Positions 11,501 to 21,951 of a stretch of 40,933 bases of DNA are shown here, piece by piece. Below the pieces are notes generated by a model. It did not search any database and was not told where the DNA came from. It saw only the letters and a list, made by a program, of their open reading frames with translations. Every line of letters starts with the position of its first letter. The stretch's first letter is position 1. The position numbers and the translations under genes are program-made. Source of the stretch: Schoenoplectus triqueter (taxonomy: Eukaryota; Streptophyta; Magnoliopsida; Poales; Cyperaceae); contig CAXKVV010000609.1 in NCBI GenBank assembly GCA_964058805.1, positions 1 to 40,933 of the forward strand. The letters are read 5' to 3'.

Positions 11501-13823
11501 TAGTGGCGTGTTTCATTATTTTTATAAAACGCTCCACTGCCAGTGGCGCATTTGCTTCTTATATATACAAAATGTGCAGCGCCTCTCCATCTCACTTGCG
11601 CAGGGTTTGGACGAAACACGCTACTGGCAGTGACGTGCTACCATTCATATATTTGAAATTTTATAGTTCTCACTCTTATTTTTAATAATATTAATTTAAT
11701 AATTATTATTATTAATAAAAATTATCCTCTACTAGTACTAAGGAAGAATAAAGAGTGCAAATTTAACAATGCCCATGTTTGGTTAGAACATAAAATTATG
11801 GAGGTATAACTTTTTATGTAGAGTTATGTTATCATAAATTATTCATATTTGGTTAAATAAGTAGAGAAATAAGAAAAAATAATATTTACATCATTATATT
11901 AAAATATAAAAATAAAAACAATAATATTACTTATAAAAAATTTTATTACAACAACAATAAAAATAACTTTAATAATAATAAATAAATAATACATCAACAT
12001 CATTATTACTATTATCATCATCATGAAAAATAATTAATAGTATAAAATATATTAACTAAACAATTATAATTATCTAATTATCATTAATTATTCATAATTA
12101 AATATAGTAGCCATATAATTATAATAATAAAGTAATAATGATAAATACAACAATAATCATAATTATAATATTATTAACAACCAAAATCATGATGAAACAA
12201 GTAAAAAATAATTATTAAATATATAATAATATATAAATATTTAATATAATAATTAACTATTTAGAATAATAATGATAATAGTTAATAACGATCATTAAAT
12301 ATTTTATAATTAAAAGTACTAATAATATAATAATATAATAATAATAATAATACTAATGATAGTAAATATAAAATAATCATAATTATAGTAAAATATAAAA
12401 TATAATTAATATTAATAATAATTTATTTCTAATATAGATAATCATATTAAAAGCAAAATGATAAAATAACTATAATATTATTAATAACCAAAATCATGAT
12501 GAAATATATTAAAATCGTAATAATAGTAATTAAATTTAAATTAATAAATATTTAATTATAATAATTAATCTATTATCATTAACTATTTAGATTAATGATA
12601 ATAATAGTCAATAACAATAATTATATTTTTTAAAATTGAGATTATGATTAATATAATAATTAATAATAATGATAATAATACAATAATAATCAACTATCTA
12701 TAATTTAAATAATAATATTTAAAAATAATGATAAAATAATAATTATAATAGCATGAATTGTGGGTCCCATGACTCCATAACTTGAGGAATAACTTATATC
12801 ACCTTGAGAGGCTCTTGAAGTTATGGAATCATAATTTTCCTTTATATCTACTTATGATTTCTTAAATTATGTATATTTGGCTCCTTAAATAAGAAATAAA
12901 CACACTTACTCCTGAATCAAACATGGCCAATGAGCATAACTTGCAGAATTCTTAAAGTTTATTTTAAACTATTTTTCTTTCCTTTTTTGTTTGGGAGGTG
13001 TGGGGTGGTTGGGTGGCGGTGTTGTTGATGTAGTTATACTGCCTAGGTATATAGCAAACACTACTGATCAGCAATTAATAATTGATGTCTGCAGACAACA
13101 GTAATAAAGACAAAGAGTGTTGAATACATGCCATTCTCACTTTCCTTCTTTCTATTCCTTAATGGCGGGATTTGGAGCATATATGCCATTTTGGTGAGAG
13201 ATTATTTTATCGGGGTACGTCTGTTACATCTTTCTTTTACCTTGTCCATCTTCAATTCTTCATTGATGTTTACAGTACGTACACCAGTAACATCACAAGC
13301 AAAAAAGGTAAAATTCATGCGCTGTTTTTTCAGCCCAAAATCTAGCGCAGTGATAATAACATTCCTAAGCCCAAGCCCAATTAAAAGAATTTATCTCCCC
13401 CCAAGATCTTCAATCATTTCTATCATATAAGTGGCATGGACCTATATGAGTATGACCGCGTCTTCATTTCTTAAAAATGAAAAAAAAAATTGCTTGAATA
13501 TAAATGTAATTACTAATATTTCTTTTCACAATATTAAACAGGTACCAAATGCTGTTGGTTTCGCTTTGGGTACTGCCCAATTGATCGTATACTTCATATA
13601 CCGGGGCAAGACTCCGCCAAAGGAGACGCCTACAGACGAAGAACAAGGCTCGGGGCATCTAATTGGCAAAATGGAGATGGTTCCAATGGGACAGTTGCAA
13701 AAGGGATCAAGTCTTCCGAAACAGTCTCTGGCACGCCAAGACAGCGCTGTCAAAATCGTAAAGGCTTTCTCCATGCCACCCTTGGAGTCGCACTCTCTTT
13801 CTCTTCGGAAAGAACGGAACTAA
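8524..13823 (+). CDS. SWEET16: SWEET sugar transporter, clade IV (SWEET16/17-like), complete
   Basis: Bidirectional sugar uniporter; clade IV members move fructose and glucose across the vacuolar membrane. Six exons: 8524-8557, 8661-8697, 9093-9303, 10840-11001, 13095-13214, 13542-13823, giving 281 aa. All junctions are GT-AG, in the usual family pattern with a 120-bp fifth exon. Two MtN3 repeats (about 6-95 and 100-210) give seven membrane spans. Positions matching AtSWEET1 functional residues are present: P23, P43, Y57, P144, P161, W175 and N191 (the last four offset by one). Signature stretches are GNVISILVFASPIATFW, STEEFEWLPYVATLLSTSLW and YMPFSLSFFLFLNGGIW. Overall it looks closest to rice SWEET16. 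The cytosolic tail (about 210-281) is long and Ser/Lys-rich, with a basophilic kinase-type motif RQDS (253-256) and a loose acidic-dileucine-like EQGSGHLI. Introns 3 (1536 bp) and 4 (2093 bp) carry transposons. The intron 4 donor GTTAGA is weak. Confidence 0.95.
9379..10187 (+). repeat. Direct duplication (~350 bp units) with Helitron-like 3' ends, SWEET intron 3
   Basis: Units of about 350 bp at 9379-9731 and 9829-10187 are aligned along their whole length with moderate divergence. Both start ATTGAGTTATTCATCAAATAA and both finish with a short palindrome (clearest in copy 2, ACCGT...ACGGT) followed a few bases later by ATACTAGT. A 3' hairpin followed by CTAG before T is the hallmark of Helitron termini. 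No clear 5' A|TC boundary was found, so Helitron origin is inferred. Confidence 0.55.
10328..10725 (-). mobile_element. Non-autonomous hAT element, family A copy 2 (SWEET intron 3)
   Basis: Flanked by an exact 8-bp repeat ATGATTGG (10320-10327 and 10726-10733). The interior matches copies 1 and 3 and is inverted relative to copy 1. The ends are eroded: the left starts GGTAGATCTAACAG and the complement of the right starts TAGGGGCACA. It lacks the long poly-G/C tract of copies 1 and 3. It ends about 115 bp before SWEET exon 4. Confidence 0.75.
11406..11722. mobile_element. Foldback element with ~108-bp arms and repeated CACTGCCAGTG palindromes (SWEET intron 4)
   Basis: Arms 11406-11513 and 11614-11722 are nearly perfect reverse complements around a 100-bp spacer, so a transcript would fold into a long hairpin. 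A GC-rich small palindrome occurs three times: 11491-11508 (GCGCCACTGCTAGTGGCG), 11530-11549 (CCACTGCCAGTGGCG core) and 11619-11635 (CTACTGGCAGTGACG core). Everything around them is AT-rich. No target duplication was identified, so the superfamily is unassigned. Confidence 0.75.
11771..12928. mobile_element. PIF/Harbinger (Tourist)-like element with a long ATA-rich core (SWEET intron 4)
   Basis: Left end GCCCATGTTTGGTTAGAACA; the complement of the right end reads GGCCATGTTTGATTCAGGAG. These resemble plant Tourist/Harbinger ends, and a 3-bp duplication AAT flanks the element (11768-11770 and 12929-12931). Sub-terminal parts hold short inverted matches (CATAAAATTATGGAG and CTCCATAACTTGAGG types). 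The middle, about 11880-12750, is almost pure ATA/AAT low-complexity DNA, probably expanded after insertion. There is no transposase. Confidence 0.6.
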
Positions 13824-13869
13824 ATGGAAGAAAGGGGAGCGAAAAGCACATAAATTGGTGATATTGCAT

Positions 13870-16800
13870 AAAATACATCTAACATTGTCTATTATATATA
13901 TTCAATATTAATATTCTATGATACTAATTTTGCGAAAAATAATTCAGATGCATTGTGAATAACTGTTTAAATTAGTTGTTCATTTTATTCATCACTTTTT
14001 GCGTCATAATTACATATAAATTCCTGCAAATCAAAATAATTACTCACAATTTAGTCTATTATACACTTTCAATTAACACTTCAATATTAATATTCTATGA
14101 CATTAATTTCGAACAAATCATTGTCCTGATGCACTAAAAACTGTTATTTGAGCTTTTCATTTTTAGCCTAATAACTATACATATTTTTGTACAAGTTCGT
14201 CGAATACTCCTAATAATGTCTATTAACTATTATTATTATTAACTCTTCACTGTGACAATACTACAATAGTATTTGTCCACAAAACTTAACTCAAATGCAA
14301 TAAAAACTATTGTTTGAGTAAGTTTGCTAGAGTTTTTTTTTTCATTTTTGACCGCATAACTATACATAGATTCTTTCAAATTTATATGGATACTCCTAAT
14401 GTTGCCTATTATATATTTTATAATTAAATGTCAAATATTAAGATTCTACGATATAAATTTTGTACAAACGTATTTCGAATGTATATACAATAATTATATA
14501 TATAATACGTTTGTCCCATTAAATCTTTAATATATGCATTCTACAATACTTATTTTGTACAAAACATCATTTAAATGCATTAAAGACTGTTTTTAAATAA
14601 GTTGGTTGCCTTTTTAATCATTGTTGTCTCATTTCTACACATAATTTCGTGCAAAACCATACAGATACTTTTAATAATGTCTCTAAATATTTTTATGATA
14701 AACTCTTCAATGTGAAAATTCTACGATAGTATTTTCGCACAAAAAAATAACTCAAATGCAGTAAAAACAGTCATTTAAAAAGTTACTTGAGTTTTTAATC
14801 ATTTTTATCTCTTAAGAGCAAATAAATTTGTTCAAAATCATATGGTTTCTTATAATATTGTCTATTTATATATTTTTATAATTAAATATTCAATATAAAG
14901 TTTCTACGACACTAATTTTGCACAAAACATCATCTGGATGCATTAAAAACTGCTTTTTAGGCAAGTTGGTTGTTTTTTTAATCATTTTTGTCTCGTTTCT
15001 ACAAATAATTTCGTGAAAAGTCGTACAGATACTCCTAATAATCTCTACTAACTGTTTTATGATAAATTCTTCAATTTGAATATTATACGATAATCTTTTT
15101 GGACTGAACATAACTCAAAAGCATTAGAAACTATTGTTTAAACAATTTGCTCGAATTTTTAATTATTTTTGGCCTCATAACTGAGTATAAATTCGTGCAA
15201 ATTCATGTCGATACTCATAATATCGTCTACTATATGTTTTTACAATTAAATGATCAGTATGAAGATTCTAGGACACTAATTTTGCACAAAACTTAATTCG
15301 GATGCACTAAAAACGGTTGTTTAAATTATTTATTTGAGTAATTCATTATTTTTTCCACATAACTGCACATAAGTTTGTGAAAATTAATACAATTAATCAT
15401 AATTAACAGTACTATAAGATTTTCCTTTTGACGCTTCAATATGAACATTCTACGGTGCTAATTTTGCACAAAACTTCATCGCGGTGCATTAAAAACTGCT
15501 GTTTAAATAAGTTGTTCGAGTTTTTCATCATTTTCGGTTTGATGAATCAACATAATTTTGTGTGAATTCCTAGGAATACTCCTAATAATGTGTATTTAGA
15601 TTTTTTATTGTTAACTCTTCAATGTGAAAAATTCTACTATAGTATTTTTGCATAAAACTTTACACAATCACGGTAAAAATTATTATTTAATCAAGTTGTT
15701 TGATTTTTTAATCATTTTTGGCCTCATAACTACACATAAATCCTTTCAAATTCATATAGGTACTTATAATATTGTGTATTATATGCTTTTATAATTGGAT
15801 GTTCAATGTAAAAGTTTTATGATACAAATTTTGCATAAAATAAAATTCGGATGCATTAAAAACTATTATTTAAATAAGTTTTTGAGTTTTTCATCATTTT
15901 TGGCCTCATCATTACACATAATTTCATACAAGTTCATCGAATTTCCCCTAATGATGTCTATTAACTGTTTCCACAATTAACACTTTACATTAAAAACTAT
16001 TGTTTAAATAAACTATTTGAGTTTTAATCATTTTTGGCCTCATAACTTTGCAAAAATCTGTGTTAATTCATATGGAAACTCATTATGTTGTCTATTAAAT
16101 ATTTTTATAACTAAATGTTCAATAATATTATTCTACCACACTAATTTTGTATAAATTTTAATTCGGATGCATTAAAAATTGTTGTTTCAACAAATAATCA
16201 GAGCTTTCTCATCTTTTTTTACTCATAACTACACATAAATTTATGCAAATTAATTTTAATACTCCTAATTTAGTATATTATTAATTTTTTAATTAATACT
16301 TTAATATGTACATTTTACGATACTAATTTTGCACAAAACTTCATTCTGATGCATTAAAAAATGTTGTTTAAACAAGTTATTTGAGTTTTTTCTTCATTTT
16401 TGGCATAATGACTACACATAATTTCGTGTAAATTCATATAAGCGCTTCTAACAATGTCTATTAACTATTTTTATTATTGTCCCTTAAATATGCAAATTCT
16501 ACTATAGTATTTTTGAACAAAACATAATTCAAATGTGTTAAAAATTATTGTTTAAACAAATTATTTGAGTTTTTAATCATTCTTTTGCCTCATAATGTCA
16601 CATTAATTCATATAAAAAATATGAATACTACTAATATTGTCTATTATATATTCTTATAATTAAATATTCTATATAAAAATTCTATGATATTAATTTTGCA
16701 CAAAACATAACCCGGACGGATTAAAAACTGCTCTTTAAATTAAATAAGTTTTTTAGTCATTTTTGATTTCATATCTAATAAGCAAATTTATATACATATT

Positions 16801-16886
16801 TACAATTCTATCTATAATACGTTTGTCCCATTAACTCTTTAATATATACATTCTACAACACTTATTTTGTACAAAATATCATTTAG
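13870..16886. repeat. Degenerate tandem array, ~182-bp period, about 16-17 units
   Basis: A landmark like GATGCATTAAAAACTGTTG recurs near 13947, 14128, 14293, 14573, 14753, 14936, 15117, 15298, 15481, 15670, 15848, 15990, 16163, 16345, 16530 and 16714, so the spacing is mostly 175-189 bp. Each unit also carries TTCTACGATACTAATTTTG, TTTTTGGCCTCATAACTACA and ACTCCTAATATTGTCTATTA versions. Units with ACTCAAATGCA alternate with units with TTCGGATGCA, suggesting a former higher-order pattern. Shorter spacings, such as 15848-15990, point to internal deletions. The array starts about 45 bp behind the SWEET stop codon and ends at the LTR insertion. Confidence 0.85.
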
Positions 16887-18309
16887 ACACTTATTGTTAA
16901 ACCGTAAATTTTGGATTTTGTATTAATTATAATTAATTCGATAATGATCAAAATTTAATTAATGAAAATTTAATGAATTATCCAGATCAAAAAGTAAGGG
17001 GACTTAATTATGTATGTGAACAAATAAATATATAAATAAATAGTGTAATAAAATTAATTATTTTGCCATTTACAAGATGCCTTGTGTAATTAAGTAGATA
17101 CAAACTCAGATTCAGATTAAATGAAAAGAATTTAACTTAATACTTTAACAAAACATAAACTTTAAATTGAAATCAGTCAAATTCGAAACTTTCTAAATGA
17201 AATGCATTAAGATAAATTGGTAAGTATAATAAACCGTTATATGAAATATATATATCTATATATATGTGTGGGTAATGAAAAAAAAAGAATTTGGATATTA
17301 GTGTAAAATTTCGGTTACAATATAAGTTTACCCCATGCCTGACCAAAATTTCCGCCACAGAAGATCCCGGATGCCTCCCTTCCACCCCATTTAATATCCA
17401 CTCACACTCTCTCTCTCCCTCATTAATTACGACATTTAATGCCCTACCCTAACCCTCTCTCTCTTTCCCCCCCACCCCCCGCGCCTCTCACCCCGTCCTT
17501 TCCGCTCTCATTTTCTCTCTGTCACTCTCACTGTGCCCCATTTATTTCGCCTCTCCTTTTCCCTCTTGGACTCTCTCGTTCCTCACACCGCTCGCACCGA
17601 GGAGCTTCTGTTGCTCTCTCTCTCTACCCCCGACGAGGGGGCTTCTCTCTCTCACACGCTCCTCCCTCTCCTCTCTTGTTCTCTCTCTTTCTCACCGGCT
17701 GTCGCATCGGCCCACCGAGCGAACTCAGCCCTGTCATTTCACTCATCCATCACCCTTTTCCCCAGGCTCGCTCACCTAACACTCGCTCCACTTGCACGGC
17801 CTGGGACTTGGTACCCGTGGTCCTTTCCCCCCCTTTTTTCCCCCCCTTTAAGTAGTGCCGTTGCTCTTGTGTGTTTCTGGTTTCTTTCCTTTGCCTCATG
17901 TGTTGAGACTTAGCCTCATTCTGATAAAATCATTGAGATCAATTTGTCGCTTGATAAGTTCATACTTAAGGAAAGGGGTGGGGGTGGTGACACTGTGGAG
18001 GCGAGCCCGGCCCTCTCTGATTCTTGCTTTACCCTTGCACATTTCTGGTAAACACCGAAACTCCTGCTGGTTGCCGTCTGTGGCTAATTTTTCTTGTTGG
18101 TGGCTCAATCTGTTATGTCTCTCTTTATGCTGTCATCTGTAAAGTTGTGAGTTGGGTTCCTTGTTTATTTCTGGTTGCTGGTATTGATACTAGTAATATG
18201 CTCTTGGGTTCTGATAAGATATTGTACTAGAATTTTTGGCTGGTTTCTGTGCAAATCAATGGGATTAAGGAACTGTTTTTGTTGATGTGGCTTGATGGGT
18301 TCTGATAAC

Positions 18310-18650
18310 ACCCTTGGTACACTGGTACCATCAGTACCAGTGAAGCAAGGGGGGGTGGATTCTGGGTTTTCTTTTCATATGCTGGGACTGTTGCTAGTTC
18401 ACTCATTCATGTGTTTGAAATTCTGGGTTCTTGTTTCCTTTTTTTTTCCTGGTACTGCCTTGGACTGTGAGGCTTGTTGCTGTCTGTTGAATATGGTTCG
18501 CGCCCCAATACTAGAACTACCCCCTTGTGTCAGGTTGGTTGGTCTTGTGTCGATTGTTACTGTTACAGTTGTGCCCTACCTTGGTTGCCACTTGGATTTG
18601 CCTTGCCTAAACTGACTCTTGGTACACCGGTACCAGTGGTACCAGTGATG
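18310..18650. repeat. Paired GGTACC/CAGTACC palindromic motifs inside the solo LTR
   Basis: Two clusters, about 18313-18342 and 18620-18648, contain GGTACACYGGTACC followed by GTACCAGTG. Each can fold on itself around GGTACC. They sit in the GT-rich, leader-like part of the LTR. Similar GGTACC-rich stretches are remembered from long plant gypsy LTRs. Confidence 0.5.
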
Positions 18651-19394
18651 TGAGAGCCAGAGGGGATGACTTGTGCCTTACCAGCTTGGCCTGGTTTGTT
18701 GCCGCACCCTGTTTCTGAAACTGTTGACCCCTTTTTGTTTTGCTTAACTGTTGGCTGTTGGATGGTGACTTACGGGCCTAAGTTAAAATGCTAAAGGATT
18801 TTGGGCTTAGATGGTAGCTAGGAAACTAGACCCAACACTTTTATTAAGGACTCAAGATCAACTAAAAGTCTATTGGGCTAACAAATCAATTTAATTAACT
18901 AAAATAAATATTTAGGATTAGTAAAATTAATTAATTTAGGCCCAATGGGTTAAAAGTCTCAAGATAATAAAAGAAATTAATTAAAATTTTGACTAATTAA
19001 TTGGGAGCCGCCCCGAAAGGTTTGGCGGTACCCATGGATAATTACGTAAACCTAAATCACTCGGGAAATGATTATATTCCCTGACTGCCCCCGATTTTGG
19101 GATATCGGTGCATTGGCACCAACGATTTGGTAGTCAGCGTATGATCCCGAACATTAAAACACCAACACAGTAATAAAACGATAATAATTTTCTTAATTTA
19201 TTTACTTCTTATTTTTTTATTATTTTTCTTTTAAGTTTTCCTTTTTAAAATTATTTTAAACTATTTTTGCTAATTTATTTAAATCTAAGGTTAAGTATTT
19301 ATATACATATACATAATAATAAAAGTAAAATTAATAAGAAAAGATAATTAGGATATAATGAATATACATATGAGTATATATATATACACACATA

Positions 19395-19643
19395 TATATA
19401 TATATATTAATCAATTTCTCTATTTTTAGATTTAAAAGAATATTAGAAATCAAGAATATATATATATATATAAAATAACAATATATATTAATTAAATCTT
19501 TCATTTTTGAATAAGAAAAAGAATACTAGAATAAAACATTACATATATTATATATTATATATTAATCAATTTCTCTATTTAAATTAATAAGAATAATTCT
19601 AAATATAATAAATATAATATTATATATTAATCAATTTCTCTAT
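19395..19643. repeat. AT-rich tract with TTAATCAATTTCTCTATT repeated three times
   Basis: The phrase TTAATCAATTTCTCTATT ends TA-dinucleotide runs at about 19407, 19561 and 19627. Runs of (TA)n lie between. This part of the LTR has probably expanded by slippage. Confidence 0.6.
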
Positions 19644-19923
19644 TATGAAATTTATTGATCTAAATATTTAAATCAATGAACTCGAATTTAAAATAGAGAA
19701 TGAACGAATAAGAACGATCGAGAAAGATAAACACATCTTAACGGATCTATAAGCGGGCAACTGATATTTCCGACGCCGCATGTATGCAGCAGAAATGCTG
19801 CCGAAATTTCAAGAAGAGACGATAAAACCCGAACAAACATTTAATTAAATTATCAATCTAATCCTATTACTAATTAGTAAATCAAGTAAAACTAATAAAC
19901 ATTCTAATTTAAATAAATTAGGT

Positions 19924-20022
19924 GATACAGTCGACTCGGATCCCCTCGCGGAGTACGAGGTCATTCCCGACCCGACGTACGCGGACACCGACCCCGAGGC
20001 CGGTGTTCCACCTCCGGAGTAG
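19924..20022 (+). other. GC-rich acidic 32-codon open frame inside the solo LTR, possible cryptic exon
   Basis: From 19924 a frame encodes 32 residues rich in Asp, Glu and Pro (for example AEYEVIPDPTYADTDPEAG) and ends with TAG at 20020. It sits in a GC island (about 19928-20055) within AT-rich DNA. A possible acceptor (TTAG at 19918-19921) precedes it. Donor-like AAGTACGG follows at about 20052. It may be a remnant of a non-coding first exon or leader peptide of the retrotransposon. There is no evidence that it is translated. Confidence 0.35.
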
Positions 20023-20836
20023 AGCGACTCCGCGATCCTCACCAGCACTCCCAAGTACGGTTTCCTGGGATTTAATTTTCTTTCTTCAGAAATAGGAACC
20101 CAAACTGAAAATAAAACCGTTTTTAAAATATATCTGAATTGCGGTATTTTTTGACCAAAAATTTGTAGAGTCTAAATCTGACCTGTCATATGCATCCGGT
20201 AAAATTGACCAGCATATTTGAGACATACCCGCATTTACATGTCATATCATGTCATACTGCACGTAGATAGGATAGGAGTAGGATCCGGGAAATAGTCCCG
20301 AGATAGGATCAGATAGAATTAAATAAATTCAAGTTGTAGATTGTAATTATTAGGAAAATATTATTACTATCACTAATTATCAATTAGGTCAAGTAGTTAA
20401 TCATGCATTAAATGCATGGGAATGCTGAGAGGCGGACCGGGTAATTCTCAGTCGGAGTTGCCTTGTATAACCAGACCGTTGTGGTTACGTACGGTGACCC
20501 ATAGGCCTGTGGGACCCACCGGTCTGTATATGCACTGCGCATCCTCGCCTGTCGGGTTATCCACCGATCCCGTCATTTGGCGGGTTCGGCTGTGTCGGAG
20601 TGTTTTCTTTTGATCTTTATTATATTTCTTATTATTATTCTTTATATGATTAAATTTTCAATCCAAATTTGAGCGATTTAGGATACCGTGTACTTCAGTA
20701 TTTAGTGTGAGCGGCCATATCCGAGACTGGAATCTATTTCGTGATACTATATTATTATATTTATCCGGCGTATTTAGGATCCTAATATTGTCCGAAGGGC
20801 TTTCTCCTTTGGCCCGTAGTTGGTACAGAGAAAGTC

Positions 20837-20970
20837 GGGATGCGGTCCACTGGCCTTAGTGGGTACAGTGTAGGCTCCCATTTGCATATATTTCGTTTTG
20901 ACACTTTTACGGGATGCGGTCCTCTGACCCTTGGTTGGTACAGTGTAGGCTCCCATTTGTTTCCGATTTG
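20837..20970. repeat. Tandem repeat, 73-bp period, two units (solo LTR)
   Basis: Units start at 20838 and 20911 with GGGATGCGGTCC and share GTACAGTGTAGGCTCCCATT. They differ in the middle (CACTGGCCTTAG versus CTCTGACCCTTG). Confidence 0.8.
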
Positions 20971-21175
20971 TTAATTCACGGGTAGTTATCTCCTTTCCAC
21001 GATATGGCAACTGAAGACATATTATATCCTTTGTTTATATTTTGTAAGGTGAATTACCAGATTCAGCAGACCAGAGTACGTGCTTACAGCCGTTCACTCT
21101 CCTAGGGCGTTACCGCCTCGGGAGCCCGAATTGTCGTTTGTGCGGCGTTGTCGCTGCACAAACATAAAGTCCTAA

Positions 21176-21251
21176 GTTAGTAAGTTGGGCCCTGGTAGTG
21201 CCCGCTTAGACAAGGCCCGAGTTAGTAAGTTGGGCCCTGGTAGTGCCCGCT
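21176..21251. repeat. Tandem repeat, 45-bp period, two units (solo LTR)
   Basis: A 31-base block beginning GTTAGTAAGTTGGGCCCTGG and ending TAGTGCCCGCT occurs identically at 21176-21206 and 21221-21251. It contains the palindrome GGGCCC. Confidence 0.9.
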
Positions 21252-21951
21252 CGGGATGAGTCTGGTACATTTACAATCTAGGTAATTATTTCGGGTGTTT
21301 GACCCTCGTATCTTATACTTTATATTATATTATTATTTCCACAGAATTTTCTATTTCGGGTTTCTTTACCATATCATATCATATCATGTAGGTCAAGGTG
21401 CATAATAATATTATTATATTCACTTATCAATATTACTTTCGCTGTTCAAACATCAGTATCGGTTTTTGGGTCCAGTCTAGGAAAGAAGATTAAATCTTAA
21501 GGCTGGATCTAAATCCGTACTGAGTAATTTTTAAAATTACTCACGTTTCCACGGTGGTTGTGGGATCCAGGTATTTCAGGTTCGGGATTTTTCTTGGAGC
21601 GAGTGCTAGGGACAGTCCTGCGCGATGACAGGGATGCTTCGCTGCATTGGCATGTGAGCTGGGTAGTCAGTTAGGATCCATCGGGTTTTTGAGTCTTATT
21701 TCTTTCTTTTGGGTTTTTATTTGAGAGATTGCTGCCCATTCCGATGGAGCTAGCCCCCGCCTATGTGGGCGTTGTATTCTCTTTGTTCATTCTGGACTGT
21801 ATGGTCATGTATTCTCATTATTATTATTTTGTTTATTCTGTGATTGTCTTATTTTATTCATATAGCCTTCCGTACGTACGTCTCGTCGTGCGTACGTGGC
21901 GGGATTATGCACCCCTAATATGTTTTATTTATTTCGGGGTGTGACACTTAT

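Larger units (their letters stand above)
16895..21946 (+). mobile_element. Probable solo LTR of a Ty3/gypsy (Tekay/Del-like) retrotransposon
   Basis: The interval starts TGTTAAACCG and ends GGGGTGTGACA. It is flanked by an identical 5-bp repeat CTTAT (16890-16894 and 21947-21951), as expected for an LTR. No gag-pol frame and no second LTR are present, so it is best read as a solo LTR, unusually long at 5052 bp. Content from left to right: AT-rich start, a pyrimidine-rich promoter-like stretch (17400-17860), GT-rich leader-like DNA with GGTACC palindromes, a phrase with GACTGCCCCCGATTTTGGG near 19080 resembling long chromovirus-type LTRs, AT-rich DNA, a GC-rich acidic frame (19924-20022), tandem repeats, and an AATTACTCACGTTTCCACGG phrase near 21535. 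The family name rests on remembered similarity. Confidence 0.6.

Noticed and set aside
11406..11722. MicroRNA precursor
   Set aside because: The arms are too long and too perfect, with transposon-like composition. A foldback element is simpler, and no mature miRNA was recognised.
13431..13541. Upstream extension of the last SWEET exon as a 130-codon frame
   Set aside because: The first 37 codons are intron 5. The acceptor CAG at 13539-13541 restores the conserved VPNAVGFALGTAQL continuation.
17439..18615. Overlapping plus-strand frames of 95-138 codons rich in Ser, Pro, Leu and Phe
   Set aside because: They lie in the CT-rich and GT-rich leader-like part of the solo LTR, in several frames at once, with no family similarity.
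21729..21944. 71-codon hydrophobic plus-strand frame
   Set aside because: It ends at the LTR terminus in AT-rich DNA and matches no transmembrane protein family I know.
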